Position numbers and translations under genes: made by a program | Shown here: one piece after another, positions 46,717 to 55,040 of the stretch | Layout of the letters: each line of letters starts with the position of its first letter | Position numbering within the stretch: position 1 is the first letter of the stretch | From: Haliea sp. | Lineage (GTDB): Bacteria > Pseudomonadota > Gammaproteobacteria > Pseudomonadales > Halieaceae | Reading direction: 5' to 3' | Length of the DNA stretch: 64,000 bases | Assembly: GCA_016704305.1 (NCBI GenBank) | Contig: JADJAL010000009.1 | Span: 62,001 to 126,000 of the forward strand | Notes under the pieces: generated by a model | Seen by the model: only the letters and a program-made list of their open reading frames with translations | Told to the model about the DNA's origin: nothing | The model's database searches: none

Positions 46717-47955
46717 TCATCGAGTCTCGGCCGCTGCGCCAGCAATCCGTTCCTGCACGTTCGTCAGCTGCGCGCGTTGCGCACGTTGTTTTTCTACCGG
46801 CACTTCATCGAGTACGTCACCTGCCAATAGCGCCTGTCGAAAGCCGGTATAGACGACCTTGCGGGGTCGTTCGATGGGCGGGTAGGCGCGATGCAACGTA
46901 TCGCTGCAATGCACGGTCAGGTCGCCGGTATGCGTGACCAGTTTCATTGAAGGCAGGTCGAGGCTCTCGTCCTTGCCTGCGGTCTGCACGTTGGCGCGAT
47001 GGGAGCCGGGGACAACCCCGAGGGCACCGCTGCGTTCGTCCGCACCCGTGACAGAGATGCCGATCGTGAGGCTATTGCAGTAGTAGGAATGACGGCCCTG
47101 GCCGCAGTCCTTGTGCCAGGGCAAGTCCGAGAGGCCAGTCTTGATGTCGAGCGGTTTGATCAGTCCCTCCGCGCCCATCCAGCCCGTGCCCTCGCTGCCG
47201 CCGTCGAAATTGTCACCGGTGACCCTGGACAGCCACCCGAGTCGGTCATCCTTGAGCAGATCGGCGAGCGCGGCGGATTGTTCATGGAAGAACAGTACGC
47301 GCACCGCCTGTTGCACGCCTTTTGAATCCCCGGCCCACCACGATGCGCCGTCGTCGGGGCGCGCACGCGCCAGCGCAGCATCGAGATCGGCGGACACGGC
47401 GGCCATTTCAGCTTCTGTAAAGACGCCGCGCAGGTGTAAAAATCCCGCCTGGTGCAGGAAGTGCGAAATCTCGTCGTGGTCGTCATCGAGTGTGAAGCTG
47501 CGGCTGAGGTCGAGAGCACCACCGCGCCGATCGACGAGGGTGATGGCGCCCGCTTCATGCACGGGTCGCCCATCGAAGAGCGCGCGGAACACGGGCTCCC
47601 AGCCAATCCAGTGCTCGAAGCTGCCCTGCGTCATCTTGACGCGCGAGGTCATCGCGAGGCCCATGGTTGTCGCCCAGTCCTGGACAAGATCCGATAGGGC
47701 GTCGCTGTCGAGGTTTACTGCGGCGGCGTCGGACGCAGCGCCAGCTTCAATGCGCAGCGCGCCGCGCCGCTCGCGCAGGGTAACGCTGCGCCCGTCGGCA
47801 CTCAGCGTGAGCGGCGGGAGCTTCTTGTAGAGCAGGCCGCGCGCGGCGAGTTCGGCATTGCGCGACAACGCGTGGGGAATCAGTGAGTCGAAGATCTCGT
47901 CGCGGTGCAGCGGTTTGCGATCACAGTGGCGCCTTGTACGGCAATCGATGGACAT
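46717..47955 (-). CDS. phytanoyl-CoA dioxygenase (PhyH) family protein (PhyH 2)
   Basis: 412 residues. An N-terminal domain of about 165 residues of unclear family precedes the oxygenase domain (HFLHQAGFLHLRGVFTEAEM). Iron ligands WHKDCG (HxD) and distal His in SDTLHRAYPP; GVVPGSHRANVQ is a typical loop, and FRQAL supplies the 2-oxoglutarate-binding Arg. It differs strongly from PhyH 1. Downstream of the dipeptidase gene, same strand. Confidence 0.85.
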   Translation of the reverse strand: MSIDCRTRRHCDRKPLHRDEIFDSLIPHALSRNAELAARGLLYKKLPPLTLSADGRSVTLRERRGALRIEAGAASDAAAVNLDSDALSDLVQDWATTMGLAMTSRVKMTQGSFEHWIGWEPVFRALFDGRPVHEAGAITLVDRRGGALDLSRSFTLDDDHDEISHFLHQAGFLHLRGVFTEAEMAAVSADLDAALARARPDDGASWWAGDSKGVQQAVRVLFFHEQSAALADLLKDDRLGWLSRVTGDNFDGGSEGTGWMGAEGLIKPLDIKTGLSDLPWHKDCGQGRHSYYCNSLTIGISVTGADERSGALGVVPGSHRANVQTAGKDESLDLPSMKLVTHTGDLTVHCSDTLHRAYPPIERPRKVVYTGFRQALLAGDVLDEVPVEKQRAQRAQLTNVQERIAGAAAETR

Positions 47956-48008
47956 CGCGGGGCTCCAGTTTTTGAGCTCAGGATACCATGGCAGGATACC
48001 GGTGAAAG

Positions 48009-49178
48009 CTATCCTTCGGGTAACTGCTCACGCAGGAAGCGCAGCACATTACCGCCCATCACGGCGCGAATTTCTGCCTCGGTAAAATTCTGGTCGAGCA
48101 TCGCCTGTGTCAGCGCCGCCAGTTCCGACGTGTCGAGCGACGTGGTCACCGCGCCGTCGTAATCCGAGCCCAGCGCAATATGCTTAAGCCCCAGCAGGTC
48201 GATGCCGTAACGTATGGACCTGGCGATGCCGGCCGGCGTGTAGTCGCAAGCGGCCGCATCCCAATAGCCCACGCCGACGATGCCGCCCGCGGCTGCCACC
48301 TGTTGCATCAACTCGTCATCCAGGTTGCGCGCTGTATCGCAGTGTCCCCTGAAGCCGCCGTGCGAGAGTATGACGGGCCGCGACGACAGCGCCAGCACGT
48401 CGCGCACCATCTGGGGGGACGCATGCGCGATATCAACCGTCATCTGCAACTGGTTGGCGCGCGTGACGACGCTGCGGCCAAATTCAGTGAGTCCCGCGCC
48501 GCTGGTGCCGTGCAGTGAGCCGCCCAGTTCGTTGTCGAAGAAATGCGTCAACCCGACAAATTGCAGTCCCTGGGCCTGCAATGTATCGAGGTTATTGACG
48601 TCGCCCTCCAGCGGATGCGCGCCCTCGATCAGGTACATCGCACCCACGACGTTGCGATCAGCTTGCCTGGCGGCCACCAGCGCTTCAAGGTCAGCTCTGC
48701 TGCGAATGAAAATGACATCCGGCGTGTTCGCGGCCACCAGCGCGTGCAATTTGTCGAGCTGGTACTGCGCCCGCGCGTACAGGGAATTCCATGTCGAGGT
48801 AGGCCAGCCGCTCACAATCGCCAACGGGGTGATGGTGTCGGTGCCTGCGGTATTGCTCTCGTAATTCTGCCCGCTCGGGCTTTTGGTGGTCGCGGAAAAA
48901 ACCTGTATCGCCACGTTGCCCTCGCGCATGCGCGGGAAATCAACCTGGCCGCGAGCAGAGCGCTCGCCAAGGTCGCGGTCCCACAGCAGGGAGTCGCTGT
49001 GCAGATCAACCACGAACAGTGAATCGTGCAGTTGCTGCGCCTGCGCAGACACGGTGTACGGCGCATGCTCCTCGACAACGTTCATCGAGTTCTCCAGCAG
49101 GCCTGGCAGCAGCAAACGGCCAAAGGCTACTGTGACGAGCAACAGCGCAAGCGTTCCGAGCAGGATTTTTTTCAACAT
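48009..49178 (-). CDS. membrane dipeptidase (peptidase M19, renal dipeptidase family)
   Basis: 389 residues from ATG 49178: an N-terminal membrane anchor (MLKKILLGTLALLLVTVAFG), then the zinc motif VDLHSDSLLW (HxD), EGAHPLEGDVNNLDTL, LTHFFDNELGGSLHG, SRPVILSHGGFRG and ALGSDYDGAVTT. It hydrolyses dipeptides, and relatives act on D-amino-acid dipeptides; probably periplasmic. Its start lies 40 bases after the sulfotransferase stop. Confidence 0.9.
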   Translation of the reverse strand: MLKKILLGTLALLLVTVAFGRLLLPGLLENSMNVVEEHAPYTVSAQAQQLHDSLFVVDLHSDSLLWDRDLGERSARGQVDFPRMREGNVAIQVFSATTKSPSGQNYESNTAGTDTITPLAIVSGWPTSTWNSLYARAQYQLDKLHALVAANTPDVIFIRSRADLEALVAARQADRNVVGAMYLIEGAHPLEGDVNNLDTLQAQGLQFVGLTHFFDNELGGSLHGTSGAGLTEFGRSVVTRANQLQMTVDIAHASPQMVRDVLALSSRPVILSHGGFRGHCDTARNLDDELMQQVAAAGGIVGVGYWDAAACDYTPAGIARSIRYGIDLLGLKHIALGSDYDGAVTTSLDTSELAALTQAMLDQNFTEAEIRAVMGGNVLRFLREQLPEG

Positions 49179-49218
49179 AAGCTTATCAATATTTTCAGTT
49201 GGCTTTTGAACAATACAG

Positions 49219-50481
49219 TTAATACCAGGTGGTGTAAAAATCGAAGCGCGCCCTGATCTCCGCTTCATCGAGGCCCAGGCTTTCAAAGCGATAATCAATG
49301 CGACCATGGCGGTCCCGCGCGCTGCTCGCGAGGTGTCGTTGAATGGCCTGCCGGGATACTGGGTCCAGGTCAATTTGTGCAAACTCGCAGATTCGCTCGA
49401 TGGTTTTTTCCGGATTCTCCATGAAGGCATCAAAGGCGACGTGGAAAACGTTATCGCCTGGTATAGCCGCCGCTTGTTGCTGGCTGCGCCGCAGCATCTG
49501 TTCGAGCCGGTCTACCCAGGCCCGCGCTTCCTCGCGCAGGCGCCGCGGCCGGTACACCTGCCTGCTGGTGTACAGGATCATCGTGATCATGGACAACACC
49601 GCGCGCGCGGGATCGCGATGGGTGAGGATGAGGCGGGCATCGGGAAATACAGTCAGGATTGCCTCCAGCTGATCCACATGCTGGGGGGATTTCAGGATCC
49701 AGCGCGCGCCAGGTGATTTGTTGCCTTGCGCCGGTTCCTGCTGAAGCATTTGCAGCACCTGCTTCAGAAATTCATAGCCTTTCACCTGCGAATGGTTGGC
49801 GTACCAGTCCCGATATTTGGGTACCTGGAATGCCCCTTCAAAGAAAAAGGAACGATAACCGAGCGCGCAGAGCGTCAGTTCCTCGTGCGGCGCATCGGTC
49901 GCCATTTCATGCATGCGCTTGAACAGCGGGATGATAAAACCGGTGGCATTCACGGCCAGATCCGCTGCCCGGCGCCGACGATCGGCTTGCCCCGGTTGTG
50001 GTGCGATCGGATGCAGCGTTTGCCAGAGCGGCAGGTAGCGCAGCTGCGTGCACTGCGACAGCAGATTGTGCAGGTGCGTAGTCCCGGTGCGCGGCAGACC
50101 CGCGATAAAGACCGGCCGATCTATTTTACGCTGCGCAATATCCGGCTGGCGCTTCAGCTGTTCCTGCAAACACAGCCGCGAGCACAATTGTTCATGCAGC
50201 ACGGTTTGTACGGTGATGCGCCCCATCGGCGTGAAGTGGTCGAGCGTATTGAGATCTTCCAGCAGCAGGCGAAAAGGCGCCCGGAAATCCTCGTCACCGA
50301 AATCATCCAGTCCCGTCGCCTGGATGGCGCGTTGTAACAAGCGCTGTTCATCTAGGCGGGTGAAGCGCCGGATCAATGTGTCTGGCACGGCATTCAGCAG
50401 GCGTACGGGCAGTGGCAACCACGGGTTGTCGAAGTCATCGATGCGATAGACGTCCGGGTAGCGCCGGCTGAACGCGCTCAC
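49219..50481 (-). CDS. sulfotransferase family protein
   Basis: 420 residues, PAPS-dependent sulfotransferase_3 type. The PAPS 5'-phosphosulfate loop is PVFIAGLPRTGTTHLHNLLSQ, and the 3'-phosphate-binding region is DARLILTHRDPARAVLS. It transfers a sulfate group to an unknown acceptor. Its ATG overlaps the stop of the upstream gene by four bases, so the two are translationally coupled. Confidence 0.88.
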   Translation of the reverse strand: MSAFSRRYPDVYRIDDFDNPWLPLPVRLLNAVPDTLIRRFTRLDEQRLLQRAIQATGLDDFGDEDFRAPFRLLLEDLNTLDHFTPMGRITVQTVLHEQLCSRLCLQEQLKRQPDIAQRKIDRPVFIAGLPRTGTTHLHNLLSQCTQLRYLPLWQTLHPIAPQPGQADRRRRAADLAVNATGFIIPLFKRMHEMATDAPHEELTLCALGYRSFFFEGAFQVPKYRDWYANHSQVKGYEFLKQVLQMLQQEPAQGNKSPGARWILKSPQHVDQLEAILTVFPDARLILTHRDPARAVLSMITMILYTSRQVYRPRRLREEARAWVDRLEQMLRRSQQQAAAIPGDNVFHVAFDAFMENPEKTIERICEFAQIDLDPVSRQAIQRHLASSARDRHGRIDYRFESLGLDEAEIRARFDFYTTWY

Positions 50482-52136
50482 GGCGCATCCTGCATCATCA
50501 CGATGCCAAACAATGTGGTGGTGTACAACGCACCGCTGGTCGGGTGCAAAAACAGCACGCCCTGCCAGGCGTTGTAGCCGTGGCCCATGCCGGTGTGCTG
50601 GCGGTACACCGTTTCTCCGCTGTCGAAATCAATCGCGGAAAAATAGCCGCCGAGCGCCGGGCTGTCGTCATTGATATACATATACAAAAGGCCGGAGCGC
50701 AACGCCAGCTTCGCGCCAGCGATGCCTTTTTCCCGCGTTTGCCAGACCTGTTCGCAGTGATAGCGTCCATCGCCCTGGCGTATCGCATCCACGCGCGCGA
50801 TCCCCGCGTGCGCATCGGGCATTGGGAATACGTGGTCGCCGTAATTGTTTTCCACCATGATGGAAAATCGGCCGCTTGGCCTGCCGGCGGCGTCCGCGTG
50901 TTCGAACGCCAGCGCACTCAGGTCGGTGCCGCTTTCGTTGTCCTTGAACAGTGGAACGGAGCATACCTTCTCGCCGTTGCTGCGGCGGTAGAGTTCGAGG
51001 TGAATGCGCGGCGCGGCGTTGTCGGTGATGGCTACCAGGCCATCCGCGACCGAACCAGCCAGCGTGACGGAGGTACCCGAACCGCGGGTGATATGGCCGG
51101 CCTTTGCCGCCGGTCCGCGATCGTATGCCTGACGCCAGTCCACAATGATCTTGTCATTGTCATTGTCATTGTCATTGTGATTGTGATTGTCACTGCCATC
51201 GACGTTCAGGCGATACAGCGCCTGGTCCGTCATCATGAATATGCCCTCCTCGCCAACGGCAAAGGAGTTTTCAATGATTTCGTCCCCGGATTTCCAAGTC
51301 GTGATGTCGCCGCTTCGCGCGTCCACCACGCCCACCAGGCCTTCGATGGTGGCATACCAGTAGCGCGCGACATCCTGGCCTGCTGCAGGCCACTCGGGCA
51401 TGACCCAGGCAACACTGTCCAGCTTCGGCCAGGGAAGTGTTTTCACATGCCGTGACAAATCGTATTCACGCACCAGTGTGAACGTCTCGACTGCGGGGTC
51501 CTCCGGTACCTGTATCACCAGCAGGGAATTGTCTGTGGTCGGCACGATCGCGCGATCCTGTCCGTCGAGATAAAAATACACGCCCGCGCCGAGATACTTC
51601 CATGGCATGACGCCCTGTAGCGGAAACAGCCAGGAGCGCGGCGGCAGATCGAACGAGGCGAGCTCTTGCAGCGTCCCGGCATCCAGCAACTCCAACTGGA
51701 AATTGGTCGCATTGCCGTGGATCGCGACGATCCTGCCCCTGCTGTCAAAGGTGAGCGTGCCGTATCCGCCGAAGCCCTGGGTGCGTGAGCGAATAATGCT
51801 GTTGAGCCCAAGCGGCCCCGGCGCGTCGTTCACGTCGCTAACGTACGCATCGTTGTGCATGTTGCTGCCGCCGCTGGCCATGCCGGGATGTTGGGGTAAC
51901 GGTACGTGGGAGATTGCATGGGTGGTTGCCGGTGGCAGGAAACGGGTGAAAAGGCCGTATGCCGGCTTTACGGTTTCACTGGAGGTAATAACTCGCCAGC
52001 CCTGCGACGGCAGCAACAGGCACTCCGGTATCGGTGCGCTGGAGTGCGCAAACGCGAGTCGCTCGCCATCGCAGGCTCGCGTCATCAGCCACCAGCATGC
52101 CAGCAGAGCAGGCAGCACAGCGGCCGCCAAATACAC
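50478..52136 (-). CDS. beta-propeller/PQQ-like secreted protein
   Basis: 552 residues from GTG 52136; hydrophobic N-terminus (VYLAAAVLPALLACWWL). The body is rich in WD/PQQ-like strands (YGTLTFDSRGRIVAIHG, VGVVDARSGDITTWKSGDEI, GYFSAIDFDSGETVYRQHTGMGHGYNAWQGVLFLHP). ATG at 52161 in another frame encodes MNRKSIFC, a more usual signal start, so a frameshift at the N-terminus is possible. A hexanucleotide repeat encodes alternating Asn-His/Asp. No enzyme motif seen. Confidence 0.7.
   Translation of the reverse strand: MYLAAAVLPALLACWWLMTRACDGERLAFAHSSAPIPECLLLPSQGWRVITSSETVKPAYGLFTRFLPPATTHAISHVPLPQHPGMASGGSNMHNDAYVSDVNDAPGPLGLNSIIRSRTQGFGGYGTLTFDSRGRIVAIHGNATNFQLELLDAGTLQELASFDLPPRSWLFPLQGVMPWKYLGAGVYFYLDGQDRAIVPTTDNSLLVIQVPEDPAVETFTLVREYDLSRHVKTLPWPKLDSVAWVMPEWPAAGQDVARYWYATIEGLVGVVDARSGDITTWKSGDEIIENSFAVGEEGIFMMTDQALYRLNVDGSDNHNHNDNDNDNDKIIVDWRQAYDRGPAAKAGHITRGSGTSVTLAGSVADGLVAITDNAAPRIHLELYRRSNGEKVCSVPLFKDNESGTDLSALAFEHADAAGRPSGRFSIMVENNYGDHVFPMPDAHAGIARVDAIRQGDGRYHCEQVWQTREKGIAGAKLALRSGLLYMYINDDSPALGGYFSAIDFDSGETVYRQHTGMGHGYNAWQGVLFLHPTSGALYTTTLFGIVMMQDAP
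51151..51192. repeat. hexanucleotide microsatellite inside a gene
   Basis: About seven copies of the six-base unit ATTGTC/ATTGTG (plus strand). In frame in the propeller gene it encodes an Asn-Asp/His dipeptide run. Copy changes would alter loop length without shifting the frame. Confidence 0.8.
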
Positions 52137-52225
52137 CGCAGAAAATCGATTTCCTGTTCATGGGTTGCTTTCGACAGCGGGACGCTGCGCACGCCAGCCC
52201 CACACTGCGAACGCCGGAAACACCA

Positions 52226-52564
52226 TCAGTATGGTGGGGACAGTGGAGTAGAACGGGGCGGGCGTTCCCTGAGGCTGTGCATCAGGTAGGTCAGCCCGAT
52301 AGCGATAGCGGAGGGAACGAGCGTGGCCAGCGGCAGGGCCATCACGCCAAGCGCATTGCTTCTCGCCAGTCGCTCACACAAGCGCAGGATAAAACCTGAT
52401 ACGAAGAAGGTGTAGATGGTTTGCTTTAACGCGGCGGGCAGCGCGGCCAGTGCGCCATGGGAAAAGTTGATGGCGTAGACCACCAGGCCCAGGAACAAGG
52501 CTGCCTTCCAGGCGGTGCTGACATCCACGTATTTAAGTACGAACGATTGCGGCGATGCTTTCAT
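52226..52564 (-). CDS. small integral membrane protein
   Basis: 112 residues from ATG 52564 (GTG 52609 also possible). Three hydrophobic stretches: ALFLGLVVYAINFSH, IYTFFVSGFILRL, ALGVMALPLATLVPSAIAIGLTYL. Ends with a proline-rich cytoplasmic-looking tail. Unknown function. First of the minus-strand run that continues with the propeller and sulfotransferase genes (90-base gap). Confidence 0.65.
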   Translation of the reverse strand: MKASPQSFVLKYVDVSTAWKAALFLGLVVYAINFSHGALAALPAALKQTIYTFFVSGFILRLCERLARSNALGVMALPLATLVPSAIAIGLTYLMHSLRERPPRSTPLSPPY

Positions 52565-52906
52565 TACGTCACTGTTGTCCAGTGTCTCCCCATTATTTTT
52601 ATACTTCACGTACTACAGTTTACACGCTGACCTTGGGACGAGGACAGATGGTGCACGGCGATGTGGGAGAAGTTTGAGCATGGGGCTGGACAAACGCGCC
52701 AGCAATGAATTACGTTACGTGGGCGTCATGTAATTCAGTGACGCTGAATGCTCTGGCGCAAAACTATAATATTTCGTAGCAATAACCAGGCGCTTGAAGT
52801 CAGGCAGAGCGCATAGAAATAGGGATGTTTCAAATTGATCAATGCATTTCTAATTGATCCACACCCGCAACATTGTGCGCGGATCCTTGATGTTCGATCA
52901 AAGTCG

Positions 52907-54187
52907 ATGATATTACGGGTCATGTGCGGAGTGCTCGCCAGTATTATCATGCTGTTGTGTGGTTGCACTTCGACCAAAAGCGTCGCCCCGCTAAACGTTG
53001 CCCTGGAAGAGGACTACATCCCCCTGCAAGAAGAAGTTTGGGCGATTGCGCAGGCCGACAGCCTTCATGAGACCTTGCTTTCCAAAGGTATGGTGGTCAA
53101 AGACGAGCAGGCTGACGCGTTATTCTTGACTGTGAAGCATCGCCTGCTCAAAGATCAGCCGCAAATTGCTGAGCATATTCGTATTTACCTGCTGCGTTCA
53201 CCTGACGCCAATGCTGCGGCGCTGCCGAACGGCATTATCTATATTCACGCGGGACTTTTTCCGATACTGGACAATGAAGACCAACTCGCGGCTATTATCG
53301 GACACGAAATCGCCCACGTGGTTGATCGACACTCCCTGAGGGCGGTCATCAATCAGAAGAATACTTTTATTGGCGCGCATGTGGCGGATCTTATGACAGG
53401 CGGTTTGGGCCTGGTCTATTTTCCCGCGCTGGCATCACTGAGCAGTTTCTCTCGCGAACAGGAGGAGGAGGCTGACATGCAAGCAGTTATCTGGCTGCAA
53501 GCTGCCGGATATCAGCCTGAGGCCGCGATTGAGGTGTTTAGAAATTTTACGACGATTCCCGGCGCGCAGCACAATCAAGCATCCATTTACAGCAGCCATC
53601 CTTCGCAGCAACAACGTATCGCCAGCCTTGAGCAGCAACTGTCAGTGAAGGAGGCTACACCCTCTCCCAGTCCGGATTTATCGCCGGAATTCCTCGCGGT
53701 GCGTGTCACCCAGACGGAGGCTGTAGTCGAAATGCATTTGCGCGATCACCGATACATACTCGCGGAAACGGATCTTGATCGAATAGCAGGGAATCTCCCA
53801 CAGCAGAGCAGGGTCGAGTACTACCGTGGTGAGATTGATTTCGGTCGCGCCCGTAATCCCGGTGACGCCACCCGTGAGGCGTATTGGATACAATCAGGAA
53901 AAACCAATTTTTCTTCAGCAAATTATGCATTGTTTGAGAATCAGAAGGACCAGAATCTCCAGCAAGCGGTGCTGCACTTCAACCTGGCAGCAAATGGCGA
54001 GCCGCAGCAAGTGAATGCCATGAAACGCCTAGGTGAGGTATACCTATACCAAGGTGATAATCAGGAAGCTGTTAATTGGCTTCGGCGTTATTTGAACACA
54101 GCACCTGATGCGGGTGATGCACGATACGTGAATTCGCTCATCAAGAAGGCGCAGAACACAAATACCAGGAAGGAGATCGAATCATGA
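52907..54187 (+). CDS. M48 family metalloprotease, lipoprotein
   Basis: 426 residues. Signal with lipobox LLCGC, zinc motif GHEIAHVVDRHS (HExxH), EQEEEADMQAVIWLQAAGY (third ligand Glu), SHPSQQQRIASLEQQL. The C-terminal 170 residues look TPR-like. Resembles periplasmic BepA/LoiP-type peptidases of outer-membrane quality control. Overlaps the next gene by ATGA. Confidence 0.9.
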   Translation: MILRVMCGVLASIIMLLCGCTSTKSVAPLNVALEEDYIPLQEEVWAIAQADSLHETLLSKGMVVKDEQADALFLTVKHRLLKDQPQIAEHIRIYLLRSPDANAAALPNGIIYIHAGLFPILDNEDQLAAIIGHEIAHVVDRHSLRAVINQKNTFIGAHVADLMTGGLGLVYFPALASLSSFSREQEEEADMQAVIWLQAAGYQPEAAIEVFRNFTTIPGAQHNQASIYSSHPSQQQRIASLEQQLSVKEATPSPSPDLSPEFLAVRVTQTEAVVEMHLRDHRYILAETDLDRIAGNLPQQSRVEYYRGEIDFGRARNPGDATREAYWIQSGKTNFSSANYALFENQKDQNLQQAVLHFNLAANGEPQQVNAMKRLGEVYLYQGDNQEAVNWLRRYLNTAPDAGDARYVNSLIKKAQNTNTRKEIES

Positions 54188-55019
54188 AGGGATTGACAAC
54201 TTTGATGGTGGTAATGTCATTCGCCATCCTTGGGGGCTGTAGCACAACCACCGCCCGAACGCATCCGGATATAGAAGCGCAACTTAAAGCAGTTAAACGT
54301 GTAGTCATTGCACCACCAGAGATTGAAGTGACATTGATAACCTTCACCGGCGAAAACGAACGGATAACCGCTACCGAAGAGACAATTCGTAGGAAGTCCT
54401 CAATATCACCAAAAGGGAGCTGGAAGCAGGAGGTTATGAGGTAGTCGATTTCGACTTTGCAGCGGCAAAGCAGCAGGACGAAACTTTGGCCACCCTGATC
54501 ACCGATTTTGTCACTGGCTACGATAATGCGAAGGAAGAACTGCAGCACGGTAAAGCTATATCTCTCGAGGAAGCCAAAAACATCCGCGCATCTCTCGGCG
54601 AGGTTGCTACACGGGTGGCCGCCGCAGCGGAAGCCGATGCCGTGGTATTGGTGCGGTTCGGAGGATTTGAAAAGTCGGAAGGACAAATTGCCAAAGATGT
54701 GGGTACAAGCCTATTGATAGGCGTTATTTCCTTAGGCACAGTTATTCCGATACAACCTACCTCGGGTGCTTTTACTGAAGTTGCTCTGATTGATGGCTAT
54801 AGCGGAGACATCCTTTGGACGGATATCCGTGGCGGCGCATTGTCCTCTGAGCTTACCGATATGCTTTTGGATCAACTGCCGGACGACATCGATGATGCTG
54901 TCGTTGCTGATTCCGTTACCGACCCTGTCATTACTGAAGTCGTTGCTACTGATGTCATCGGCGCTGAGACGGATACTACCTCGTTGCAAGCTGAGAAAAC
55001 GCAACCCGCAGCGGAGTAG
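54184..55019 (+). CDS. lipoprotein of unknown function (frameshifted), partner of the M48 peptidase
   Basis: About 278 residues when one frame change near 54393 is allowed. Start MKGLTTLMVVMSFAILGGC (lipobox LGGC), frame 1 to ATEETIRR, then frame 3 from EVLNITKRELEAGGYEVVDFDF through ATLITDFVTGYDNAKEEL and LLIGVISLGTVIP. One G is missing. The first frame alone stops at 54444. The start overlaps the M48 stop. Likely a lipoprotein that works with it; the C-terminus is Thr/Val/Asp-rich. Confidence 0.75.
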
Positions 55020-55040
55020 CGGGAATCAAGAAGAGCGAAT

